A stretch of 64,000 nt of DNA. Origin: an uncultured Bacteroidales bacterium (GTDB lineage: Bacteria; Bacteroidota; Bacteroidia; Bacteroidales; UBA932). The stretch's first letter is position 1. Each line of letters begins with the position of its first letter. The stretch lies in NCBI GenBank assembly GCA_949294195.1, contig CASFGK010000014.1:62001-126000 (forward strand), read 5' to 3'. Shown here one piece after another: positions 34,692-43,093 of this stretch. The notes under the pieces are model-generated. The model was not told the origin of the DNA. It made no database searches and saw nothing but the letters and a program-made list of their open reading frames with translations. The translations under genes were made by a program, and so were the position numbers.

Positions 34692-35108
34692 CTATTTATG
34701 GACAGTAATGTGTATATGACGCCCGTTTTTCCTGTCATGCTTGTGTTTGGGCTTCGGCGCAGGAGCCGGACCCGGACGGTGGTCATGCGCAGGTCCGATA
34801 TGATGCATGTGTGCCGGGTCATGATGACGGATCTGAGCCGGGCCTCTGCGATGAATATGGGCGGGACCTCTGTGGTGTTCCGGACCTCTGCCGAAGTCAG
34901 CATTTCTTTTTATCCTCTCTATTTTCCTGTAAAGCCGGAAAACTTTGCCGTACTGACAGTCTGTAAGCCGGTATTCTGCTGCGAGCCTGTCTGCCTGAAT
35001 TTTTGCTGCTTCCGATGCACTCATCCTGTGAGGCGGCTGTGCCTGGGCTGCTGCCGTCATGCATAGTGAGGCGCCCAGTGCAATCATGATGCCTGTGAAT
35101 CTTTTCAT
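34692..35108 (-). CDS. Secreted His/Pro-rich repeat protein
   Basis: A 138-residue protein with a Sec signal peptide (MKRFTGIMIALGASLCMTAAAQA). Residues about 26-70 form a helical region (SEAAKIQADRLAAEYRLTDCQYGKVFRLYRK) like the Spy/DUF4890-type small periplasmic proteins. The C-terminal half contains repeated units of the form GPAHxHR/HHDPAHMHH, rich in His and Pro, suitable for metal binding. The start is the second Met (35108), which begins the signal peptide. Function is unknown. The beta-lactamase gene is directly downstream. Confidence 0.7.
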   Translation of the reverse strand: MKRFTGIMIALGASLCMTAAAQAQPPHRMSASEAAKIQADRLAAEYRLTDCQYGKVFRLYRKIERIKRNADFGRGPEHHRGPAHIHRRGPAQIRHHDPAHMHHIGPAHDHRPGPAPAPKPKHKHDRKNGRHIHITVHK

Positions 35109-35173
35109 TGTCGTGTACATTTACATGTTAAACTTCCTGCTTTGATGCAGTCGGTTTGAAAACGTTTAATATG

Positions 35174-35758
35174 TCAGGACATTTTTCTTCTGTCCACGGG
35201 ATTCAGACTGACTTTACGGAATCTGTATCCGTCCTGCCTGAGACGGATGGCGGCTCCGATGCGGAACATTGCACGTGCTGTCCTGGCAAAGACATGGAAA
35301 GCCATGACAGTCCGGCCTTCAATGTTTTCATGGCGGATTCTGCCGATTGCATGCTGGGTGCATGTCAGGAGTATTCCGGTTATTACCCCTGCTTCCGTAG
35401 AACCGGCCTTGTAACCCAGTATGTCCTGCATGATATGGTCATCCATGTCATCGAATCCCCGCGGACCGTGGAGCGCTTCATATTTTTCACTGTGATGCCT
35501 GCCCCAGTCCAGATCCCACCATTTTGCCACGGCCATGCCGATGTACCCGGCCCAGCCGACAGCTGCTTCAGGGAAAGATGCGAGGTTCGGTACGGCTTCA
35601 GCCATGTATTCGGGAGCGAATTCCTTCCATTTTCCGTCGATGTCATCGGTCGCCAGCAGTTCCCCGTCCAGCATGCCGAACGATGTGCACAGTCTTGCAA
35701 GATCCTCCGTCAGGGAAGCCTCGTAGCTGTCAAGGTATTCTATGTCTTTGGTTTCCAT
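35174..35758 (-). CDS. Conserved protein of unknown function
   Basis: A 194-residue soluble protein without a signal peptide. It contains WWDLDWGRHHSEKYEALHGPRGFDDMDDHI near the middle, a pattern rich in His and acidic residues, and a hydrophobic helix AGVITGILLTCTQHAIGR. The sequence reads as a real gene (good codon structure, promoter box upstream) but I do not recognise its family. It is divergent from the metallophosphoesterase gene. Confidence 0.65.
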   Translation of the reverse strand: METKDIEYLDSYEASLTEDLARLCTSFGMLDGELLATDDIDGKWKEFAPEYMAEAVPNLASFPEAAVGWAGYIGMAVAKWWDLDWGRHHSEKYEALHGPRGFDDMDDHIMQDILGYKAGSTEAGVITGILLTCTQHAIGRIRHENIEGRTVMAFHVFARTARAMFRIGAAIRLRQDGYRFRKVSLNPVDRRKMS

Positions 35759-35777
35759 ATTTTCAAGATTTGCGTGG

Positions 35778-35816
35778 CAAAAATACTAATATTCCGGTAC
35801 AATTTGAATAAATTTG
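35778..35816. promoter_or_regulatory. Divergent promoter pair
   Basis: On the minus strand TATTTTTG (35778-35785) is a -7 box for the unknown protein, 20 bp before its start. On the plus strand TAAATTTG (35809-35816) is a -7 box for the metallophosphoesterase gene, giving a start near 35823. Confidence 0.45.
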
Positions 35817-35869
35817 CATCTTCCTCTGCTTCCAGTGCCGGCTGAAATGCAAGGCCTGTCTCCGGCCTC

Positions 35870-36946
35870 ATGAGTGCATGGGACAGTAAAGAGAAAGAGG
35901 AAGTTAATGTTATTCTGAATCTGTTCATCGTACTGCCGTTGAAAATGGAAATACTTTTTGTAGCTATAGTACTTGTCTTTGTCAGTGTTGTCATACTCGT
36001 ACTTATTTTATTGGCGGCCGGCATTTCCTCCGTTTTCGGAGCCGGGTTCCGGACAGTGTTCGTAAACGGGCTGTGGGTGCTTCTTCTTCCTCCTGTCATT
36101 GTATTGACAGGCTATCTGATTGGTCGCAACTCTTTGGTTGTTAATCACATTGAAGTCGGGTCGGAGTCTGTTCCGGCTTCATTCGACGGATACAGGATTG
36201 TCCAGATATCCGATATGCACCTGCGCTCGTTCAGAGACAGACCGGAAGTCCTGTTGAAGATAATCGGAAGAATTAACGCCGAGAATCCGGACCTTATAGT
36301 ATTCAGCGGAGATCTTGTAACTGCGCATCCTGACGAGATTCTTCCTTTTGCGGACATGCTGGGACGGCTGGAGGCGGAAGATGGTGTGGTTTCCGTAATG
36401 GGGAACCATGATTATTGTCCTTATAACAAATGGGATTCGGACAGAGAACGTATATCAGCCATAGATACAGTGCGAAGCAGGGAGAGGCGGCTCGGATGGA
36501 ATCTTCTTGACAATGCACACGTCGATCTGGTCCGTACGGACCTTTCCGGCCGCTCACGTGATACGATATCGGTCATAGGAGTGGAAAATATTTCGGAAAT
36601 GAAACAGTTCGAGTCCCACGGGGATCTTGGAAAGGCCATGTCAGGAGCTCGTGGAGCTTTCAAGATACTTGTTTCCCATGATCCGACCCACTGGAGAGCA
36701 GAGGTTCTCGGCATGGCAGATATCGGCCTCACTCTGTCAGGTCATACGCACAATGCGCAATTTCGTCTGTTCGGTCTTGAACCAAGCCGTCTGGTTTTCA
36801 AAGAGAACAGCGGCATGTATACGGAAGAGACCGCTTTCGGAAGACAGCGGCTTTATGTGAACGACGGTCTCGGTACGACTCTTTTCCCGGCAAGGATAGG
36901 TGTAAAAGCGGAAATCACCGTATTTACTTTGAAACATATACAATAA
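35870..36946 (+). CDS. Membrane-anchored metallophosphoesterase
   Basis: A 358-residue protein with two or three N-terminal hydrophobic segments (about residues 28-55 and 65-85) followed by a calcineurin-like phosphoesterase domain. The metal motifs are complete: ISDMHLR, FSGDLVT, MGNHDYC, VSHDPTH and SGHTHNAQF. It resembles YkuE/YaeI-type enzymes proposed to act on lipid or nucleotide phosphoesters at the membrane. The start could be 35870 or the ATG at 35945 (MEILFVAIV), which better begins a membrane segment. Confidence 0.87.
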   Translation: MSAWDSKEKEEVNVILNLFIVLPLKMEILFVAIVLVFVSVVILVLILLAAGISSVFGAGFRTVFVNGLWVLLLPPVIVLTGYLIGRNSLVVNHIEVGSESVPASFDGYRIVQISDMHLRSFRDRPEVLLKIIGRINAENPDLIVFSGDLVTAHPDEILPFADMLGRLEAEDGVVSVMGNHDYCPYNKWDSDRERISAIDTVRSRERRLGWNLLDNAHVDLVRTDLSGRSRDTISVIGVENISEMKQFESHGDLGKAMSGARGAFKILVSHDPTHWRAEVLGMADIGLTLSGHTHNAQFRLFGLEPSRLVFKENSGMYTEETAFGRQRLYVNDGLGTTLFPARIGVKAEITVFTLKHIQ

Positions 36947-36949
36947 AAG

Positions 36950-36999
36950 GATGACTCCTGCCTTGTCCTGATACGTAATCGGGAAAGGAAAGAGTCATC
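36950..36999. terminator. Stem-loop between convergent genes
   Basis: GATGACTC (36950-36957) and GAGTCATC (36992-36999) are exact reverse complements right after the metallophosphoesterase stop. The interior also pairs partly. It probably ends plus-strand transcription, though no T-run follows. Confidence 0.45.
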
Positions 37000-37006
37000 A
37001 TGATGG

Positions 37007-37028
37007 CGGAACACGCCTTTCTGTTCCG
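37007..37028 (-). terminator. Hairpin after the transglutaminase-like gene
   Basis: CGGAACA (37007-37013) pairs with TGTTCCG (37022-37028) around an 8-base loop, 18 bp beyond the stop of the minus-strand gene. Confidence 0.4.
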
Positions 37029-37046
37029 TGTGTGCAGGAAAGGCTG

Positions 37047-39662
37047 TTATTTCTGGAAGTCCCTCAGAAGCCTTTCCCCTATACCTATTATATATCCGCT
37101 CGACAGGAAGGATATGTTTCCGAATCCGTCAACGATTGCCACTATCGGGAGTGCTTCTTTGGAGGAACCGGCACCTTTCACCAGTGCATCTTTTACGGCT
37201 CCGTCCTTGTCTGTCCCCAGGACAATGTTCTCCGGCAGGTCAGGGAAGTCGGCAGGTTTGAATCTTCTGGCGTTGTCCTCACTGGCAAACAGCATCAGCA
37301 TTCTGGCTCCGGTCTTTTCTATTTCCTGCTTGAAGACGGAAATGTCGTTGAGGATATGGTTGGTAGGCTCTTCTCCGGCTCCGAGGACCGCTACCACGCA
37401 TTTGTCTGTTCCGACGAAGTCTTTCAGGCTGGATGTATTGCCTGAAGCGTCTGTATACTGTACGTCAAGATTTGCGGTGCCGAGAATTTCCGTCGTATTC
37501 ACTTTTTCCGGCACGACAAGGTCTGCTTTTACCGTACCGTCTTTCGGAACTGTGAATACGTTTATTTCTGTGAGTACTTCACCTCCGTCAAGACGGGTTC
37601 CGCTCACGAGTGCGTAATCTCCTGCTTCAAGCCTTGATCCGCTTGTGAAAAGCTCTTCGACTGCTTTTTCGTCATCGAAGTTCATGAGGACAAGCTTTCC
37701 GTCTTCTATTCTTGAAATGCTGAAGTGCACATAGTAACGCGGCTCCCTTACATCCTTTGTAGGCTTGTATGTGAGGATCACTTTCCCGTAGTCGTCAGGC
37801 TGAGGAAGAGGGGCTTCGAAATCCACGTCATATTCCTTGCCGTCCAGTTCGTAGCGCACTTTCCCGCTCACTTCGTCCACCCATGCCGGAATCTCCAGGC
37901 TTCTGCAGGCGGCAACGAAGAACAGATCTCTGGAATACCGGTCGGATACTTTTGATTTCCAGGTGCCGGCAGGTCTTGTCGGTACAAGCCTCATGCTGTA
38001 GTCATCAGCCATGGACAAGTTTTCCCTGCACCAGGTCACGAGGTTCTGCGGATCCTGTCTGAACTGCTCTGCCTGCTCGGCTGGAATGGCTTCCTGCAGG
38101 AATGAGCGGTATTCGCTGAGAAGTTCCATCCTGACGCGCGGACTGAGGATTCTTTCATCACTGCTCCTGCTGCTGTAGAGATGGTCGTCGAGAACAGCTT
38201 TCGGAGTATCGCTCAGGTCTTTCGGCTTTATGCTTTCAAGAAGTTTCACAGCTCTGTCTGTCTGGCCTTTTGCTATGGCTTCTTTCAGGAAGGCCTTGAT
38301 TACTGCATGGTTGCCTTTGGCGTTCACGAGCAATCCGGAGACTTTTCCGGCGTCAAGTCCGTTTTCCTTTGCAAAGGCTTCCCCTTCTTCAGGAGTGCAG
38401 AACGTAGAGGTGTAGGCGTTCCTGATGGAATCCTCCTTTTCCATCCGGAGCGTGTTTTCCGCTCTCTGCTCCTCTGTGACAGGAGGAAGCTGCTCGTTTT
38501 CTTTCGGAGGAACGATGAAGACTTCCGAGCGGAAATTGTCTCCTGCCTTGTGGCTGAGTGTGATTGTCAGCTCTGTGTCTTCTCTGAAGTCTGCAACACC
38601 GAACCCGTAATCGGAGCCGTTGCTTGCCCAGATGAGGGCGTCGCCGCATCCTGCAAGTATCGAAGTCTTTCCTTCCTTGTCAGCAGTCCTTCTGGCAGCC
38701 GTATAGTATTCGGCATAGTTGTATATCTTGAATTCTACCAGCGCATCCGGTACGGGATTGCCATCCGTATCGACTACTTTGATTTCTACCGAAGCGGTAG
38801 GGGCATAGTTGCCGGTGATGTTTATTTCAGTAAGGAGTTCAGTCCGGCTCATGACTTCCTCGGGGCCGTTGTAGCGGCCGAAAACATTTGTGTGCATCAG
38901 CATGCCCCGGCTTGCAGAGCTGTTGAACCATCCCAGATTCAGGACAGGTTCCGGCTCGCACGCTCCCAGAAAGTACCACTGTCCGTCAGCCCATGCTTCT
39001 ACCCATGCGTGGTTGTCGTCAGTGTGGGCCCATCTCGGAGTGTAGACCTGTCTGGCCGGGATGCCGACCGAGCGCAGTGCGCTTACAAGGAATGTGGATT
39101 CCTCCCCGCATCTTCCGGCTCCGCTGCTGACCAGAGAAAGCGGGCCTCTTGTACGGGAGTCTGTCGGAGTGTAGACTACTTTTTCATGGCACCAGTGGTT
39201 TACTTCCAGGATTGCATCCTTGATGGGAAGGTCCTTCACTCTCGGAGCAAGTTCCTTGAAGAATACCGCACGAGACTCGTCCAGGTCTTCGTTGTTTACC
39301 CTGACGGGAACGACGAAATGTCTGTAGATCATCTCCGGGATTTCCTTTCCCCAGGAGAAAGTCTCCCTGGCCTGTTCGCTGAGCCTTACATTCTGCAGGA
39401 AATATTCCCCGCTGTAGTTCAGCATATCGCCGTAAGGCATGTAGGCATAGAGGAACTGGAGCATTTCTTTTTCTCTCGGCGAGACAGAAGGATCATCTAC
39501 TATGGCCGTTGCGCCATAGCCGTCCAGCATCTCCACACGGTGGCTGTAATCTTCCAGTACTGTCTTCTTGTAAGACCTGTCTGAAATGAACCGGTCGCCC
39601 GCACCGCAGGACGCCAGGAACAGGATGGCAGCGCTGGTTGCTGCCGGCAGGAAATTTTTCAT
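37047..39662 (-). CDS. Large transglutaminase-like lipoprotein
   Basis: An 871-residue lipoprotein (lipobox LASCG, Cys19). A transglutaminase/protease-like domain lies at about residues 150-240, with catalytic Cys in GAGRCGEES, His in DNHAWVEAW and a following Asp/Asn region. It is followed by a carboxypeptidase-regulatory-like beta domain (VDTDGNPVPDALVEFKIYN). A second half of unknown fold follows, and the C-terminus resembles a thioredoxin-like domain (KCVVAVLGAGEEPTNHIL). Such Bacteroidales proteins are surface or periplasmic, perhaps processing peptides or glycoproteins; the substrate is unknown. It has its own promoter and stands alone. Confidence 0.83.
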   Translation of the reverse strand: MKNFLPAATSAAILFLASCGAGDRFISDRSYKKTVLEDYSHRVEMLDGYGATAIVDDPSVSPREKEMLQFLYAYMPYGDMLNYSGEYFLQNVRLSEQARETFSWGKEIPEMIYRHFVVPVRVNNEDLDESRAVFFKELAPRVKDLPIKDAILEVNHWCHEKVVYTPTDSRTRGPLSLVSSGAGRCGEESTFLVSALRSVGIPARQVYTPRWAHTDDNHAWVEAWADGQWYFLGACEPEPVLNLGWFNSSASRGMLMHTNVFGRYNGPEEVMSRTELLTEINITGNYAPTASVEIKVVDTDGNPVPDALVEFKIYNYAEYYTAARRTADKEGKTSILAGCGDALIWASNGSDYGFGVADFREDTELTITLSHKAGDNFRSEVFIVPPKENEQLPPVTEEQRAENTLRMEKEDSIRNAYTSTFCTPEEGEAFAKENGLDAGKVSGLLVNAKGNHAVIKAFLKEAIAKGQTDRAVKLLESIKPKDLSDTPKAVLDDHLYSSRSSDERILSPRVRMELLSEYRSFLQEAIPAEQAEQFRQDPQNLVTWCRENLSMADDYSMRLVPTRPAGTWKSKVSDRYSRDLFFVAACRSLEIPAWVDEVSGKVRYELDGKEYDVDFEAPLPQPDDYGKVILTYKPTKDVREPRYYVHFSISRIEDGKLVLMNFDDEKAVEELFTSGSRLEAGDYALVSGTRLDGGEVLTEINVFTVPKDGTVKADLVVPEKVNTTEILGTANLDVQYTDASGNTSSLKDFVGTDKCVVAVLGAGEEPTNHILNDISVFKQEIEKTGARMLMLFASEDNARRFKPADFPDLPENIVLGTDKDGAVKDALVKGAGSSKEALPIVAIVDGFGNISFLSSGYIIGIGERLLRDFQK

Positions 39663-39701
39663 AGAATAATATGGTTTTTGTTCAATGGTTTCAGGAAAAA
39701 G

Positions 39702-39744
39702 TCATGACAATTTTCAAATATACAATATAATCATGACAATCCAA
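39702..39744 (-). promoter_or_regulatory. Promoter of the transglutaminase-like gene, flanked by a direct repeat
   Basis: On the minus strand TTG (39742-39744) and TATATTTG (39715-39722) are 19 bp apart, a clear -33/-7 pair. The 10-bp sequence TCATGACAAT occurs at 39702-39711 and again at 39731-39740, on either side of the -7 box, and could be a regulator's paired site. Confidence 0.6.
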
Positions 39745-39805
39745 CGTCATTGCGGTTTTGTCAGTATTTTTTTTCAGTGATAGCGTGTGATTTCTGAAAT
39801 TTTGT

Positions 39806-39813
39806 TAATTTTG
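39806..39813 (+). promoter_or_regulatory. -7 promoter box of the susC-susD operon
   Basis: TAATTTTG matches TAnnTTTG. It implies a leader of about 118 nt before the SusC start, as often seen in polysaccharide loci. No anti-sigma or hybrid two-component regulator gene is nearby. Confidence 0.5.
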
Positions 39814-39938
39814 CATCAATATATTGATTTAAAACGAACTGATACCCGTAATTTCCCCATTCGAATAAACTCTGAATTGCTTTATACAACCGGACTGTAC
39901 CATTTTACATTATATTTAACTAACTAAATTAACATTTT

Positions 39939-42900
39939 ATGAAGCAATTCTATGTTCGCTTCAATGCGATTTGCCGCACACTGATTGTGTTTGCGGCGAT
40001 GTTGTGCGGAACAGCGGTTTTTGCTCAGACTGTCACGGTCAAAGGTAAGATCCTTGACTCAGACGGGCTTCCTCTTCCGGGAGCGGCTGCGCTTATAGTC
40101 GGCACGACACAAGGAACTATTTCTGATGAAAACGGAGATTTCAGCTTTGAAGTAAATTCAGGTGCGACAGTGGAAATCTCATGTCTGGGTTTTGTATCGC
40201 AGACTATCACTGTGGGGGGGGCAGATATGGATGTCACCATCACTCTGCAGCCCGATACGGAGCTTCTCGATGAAGTAGTTGTAACAGCCCTCGGTATCAC
40301 CAGGGAAGAAAAGACACTGGGTTATGCTCTCCAGGAAGTAAACGGAGAGTCCTTGCTTGAATCAAGGGAAACCAATATTGCAAACGCCCTTACAGGTAAA
40401 GTCGCCGGTGTCCAGATCATCCGTTCCAGCGGCGGTCCCGGATCGTCTTCCAAAATCCAGCTTCGCGGTAACAACTCTCTTACCGGTCTCAACCAGCCGC
40501 TCATCGTTGTCGACGGAACGCCGATGGATAACTTCATCGGAGCATCGAACAACGACTTCTGGAACCCTTCAGCCGATATGGGTAACGGTCTGCAGGATAT
40601 CAACCCTGAGGATGTGGAGTCAATGTCAGTCCTCAAAGGTGCATCTGCAGCGGCCCTCTACGGTTCACGTGCAGGTAACGGTGTCATCCTCATCACCACC
40701 AAGAAAGGTAGAAAGAACGAGGGTATCGGTATCACCGTTTCCCAGACTGTAAGTGCCACTACCACTTTCATGCGCCCTGAATACCAGACTTCTTACGGCC
40801 AGGGTTCTCTCGGAAACTACAATGCCCAGTCATCATCAAGCTGGGGTCCTCAGATTACCGGCCAGACTTATACCAAATGGGACGGAACTGAAGGAACAAT
40901 GCAGTTCTACGACAATCTCGAGAACTTCCTCCGGACAGGTATCAACTCCACTACCAACGTGACACTTTCCCAGATGTACGGAAAGACTTCAGTCTATGCT
41001 TCCGCTACCCATACCATCGACAACGGTGTTCAGCCTGAGGCAAGCCTGAAGAGAACCAACCTCATGTTGCGTGCAACTTCTACATTCGGAAAGAACGACC
41101 GCTGGAGCTTTGACGGCAAGGTACAGTATATCAAGGCTACAGCTCACAACCGTCCTATTTCCGGTAACAATGCGTCCAACTCTTCACTCTCGATGTACAC
41201 TTTCCCTACTACTCTTGATATCAGGGACTTCGAGGCTGCTACGGATGCAAACGGCGACATGTTCTGGTACAATCCTGACGGAAACAACCTCTACTGGCTT
41301 GCAAGATACAACCAGAACGAGGATACCCGTGACCGTTTCCTCATGAATGCAAGCCTCAAATACAAGTTCACTGACTGGCTGAACGCAGAGATCCGTGCCG
41401 GCAGCGATATGTACTTTACCGAGACTTCCACTCATGTCTACGGCGGTAACAGCCTGCTCGCACAAGGTACAGGTTCATATTCGATAGGTGAAAGCCGCTT
41501 CTATGAGAACAACTTCTCATTCCTCGTTTCTGCGCAGAAAGACAACATCTTCGGAGAATGGGGCGGCAGCGTCACTTTCGGAGGTAACCTCATGGACAGG
41601 ATGAACAGGGGTGTTACAGGAAGCGTGAACCCTCTGAATATCCGTGATCTGTTCTCACTTGGAAACGGCGTTTCAAAGGCGGATGTATCAGAGAGCTTCT
41701 CGCACCGCAAGATGAACTCTCTCTACGGTACTCTCCAGGTCAACTACGGCGGATTCATCTTCCTCGACGGAACATTCAGGAATGACTGGACTTCCACTCT
41801 TTCTCCTGAAAACAGGTCATTCTTCTATCCTTCCGTATCGCTTTCTTGGGTCATCAGCGACATGGTCAACAAGTACTGGTCCATGCCTGACTGGTTCACA
41901 TATGCAAAGGTACGTGCTTCATATGCCCAGGTAGGTAACGACATGGACCCTTACCAGCTGTACAATACCTATTCTGTCGGAACCGACCCTAACGGAAACC
42001 CTACGGCCAATGTGGGAACAACTCTTTACGACGCAAATGTAAAGAACGAGCTCATCAGCTCATGGGAAACAGGTCTTGAAGCAAGATTTTTCGACAACAG
42101 GCTGGGACTTGACTTCACATATTACAAGTCAAACGCCACCAACCAGCTGATCAATCTTCCGCTTAACTCGCTTTCAGGATACCAGACTAAGAAAATCAAC
42201 GCCGGTAATATCCAGAATGAAGGTATCGAGATCATGCTCAACGCCACTCCGGTGATGACCAAGGATTTCACTTGGGACATGATGCTCAACTTCTCCCACA
42301 ACAAGAACAGCATCCTCGAACTTGCAGACGGCGTGCAGAGATACTCTCTCGGCGGTTACGACAACCTGCAGATCTATGCACAGGTAGGCGGTGACTACGG
42401 CGAAATCTGGGGAACCAAATTCCAGAGAGTGGACGACCCGGGCAGCCCTTATGACGGCCAGATCATAGTTGATGCGGAAGGCCTTCCTCTTGCGACTTCT
42501 GCAGCTGAAAAGATCGGTACACAGCAGGCTACCGCCAACATGGGCTGGACCAACAGCTTCTCATGGAAAGGATTCAGCCTTTCATTCCAGATCGATGCAC
42601 GTATCGGCGGACAGATCTTCTCGGGTACACAGCAGATGATGCAGCGCTCCGGTAACGCTCTCTGCACAGTCGGAAGCAACGGTCTCCGTGAGAATTTCGT
42701 AGTGAAAGGCGTACAGCAGACCGAGAACGGGTACGTTGAAAACACTGTTCCCGTATCATATCAGAACTACTGGACGGCAATAGCAGGCCGCGGAGGTAAC
42801 CTCGGTATAGGTGAGGCCAACCTTTACGATGCTACCAACGTACGTCTCCGTAACCTTGCCCTTTCTTATTCGTTCCCTAAGAAACTTCTCCAGAAGTCCA

Positions 42901-43079
42901 AGGTCCTCCAGAGCGTGAAACTCGGATTCTCTGTTACCAACGTCTGCATGATTTACAGCGCGATGGACGGAATCGATCCTGAGTCAGTGTTCGCTACTTC
43001 TACAAATGCCGTGGGATTCGAGTATGGTAGTACTCCTACATCACGCTGCTTTGTATTCAATGTTTCATTCGGATTCTAA
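39939..43079 (+). CDS. SusC-family TonB-dependent outer-membrane transporter
   Basis: A 1046-residue outer-membrane protein that imports glycans with its SusD partner. After a Sec signal it has a CarboxypepD_reg-like domain (VTVKGKILDSDGLPLPGA, near residue 31), the TonB box region (LLDEVVVTALGI), a plug domain (VQIIRSSGGPGSSSKIQLRG) and a 22-strand barrel to the C-terminal phenylalanine (FVFNVSFGF). No STN domain is present at the N-terminus, so signalling through an anti-sigma factor is unlikely. susD begins 14 bp downstream. Confidence 0.95.
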   Translation: MKQFYVRFNAICRTLIVFAAMLCGTAVFAQTVTVKGKILDSDGLPLPGAAALIVGTTQGTISDENGDFSFEVNSGATVEISCLGFVSQTITVGGADMDVTITLQPDTELLDEVVVTALGITREEKTLGYALQEVNGESLLESRETNIANALTGKVAGVQIIRSSGGPGSSSKIQLRGNNSLTGLNQPLIVVDGTPMDNFIGASNNDFWNPSADMGNGLQDINPEDVESMSVLKGASAAALYGSRAGNGVILITTKKGRKNEGIGITVSQTVSATTTFMRPEYQTSYGQGSLGNYNAQSSSSWGPQITGQTYTKWDGTEGTMQFYDNLENFLRTGINSTTNVTLSQMYGKTSVYASATHTIDNGVQPEASLKRTNLMLRATSTFGKNDRWSFDGKVQYIKATAHNRPISGNNASNSSLSMYTFPTTLDIRDFEAATDANGDMFWYNPDGNNLYWLARYNQNEDTRDRFLMNASLKYKFTDWLNAEIRAGSDMYFTETSTHVYGGNSLLAQGTGSYSIGESRFYENNFSFLVSAQKDNIFGEWGGSVTFGGNLMDRMNRGVTGSVNPLNIRDLFSLGNGVSKADVSESFSHRKMNSLYGTLQVNYGGFIFLDGTFRNDWTSTLSPENRSFFYPSVSLSWVISDMVNKYWSMPDWFTYAKVRASYAQVGNDMDPYQLYNTYSVGTDPNGNPTANVGTTLYDANVKNELISSWETGLEARFFDNRLGLDFTYYKSNATNQLINLPLNSLSGYQTKKINAGNIQNEGIEIMLNATPVMTKDFTWDMMLNFSHNKNSILELADGVQRYSLGGYDNLQIYAQVGGDYGEIWGTKFQRVDDPGSPYDGQIIVDAEGLPLATSAAEKIGTQQATANMGWTNSFSWKGFSLSFQIDARIGGQIFSGTQQMMQRSGNALCTVGSNGLRENFVVKGVQQTENGYVENTVPVSYQNYWTAIAGRGGNLGIGEANLYDATNVRLRNLALSYSFPKKLLQKSKVLQSVKLGFSVTNVCMIYSAMDGIDPESVFATSTNAVGFEYGSTPTSRCFVFNVSFGF

Positions 43080-43093
43080 ACAAGATAAATACA

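Noticed and set aside
38181-39584. 467-codon open frame on the plus strand opposite the transglutaminase-like gene
   Set aside because: The opposite strand encodes a lipoprotein with clear catalytic motifs; this frame has no domain.
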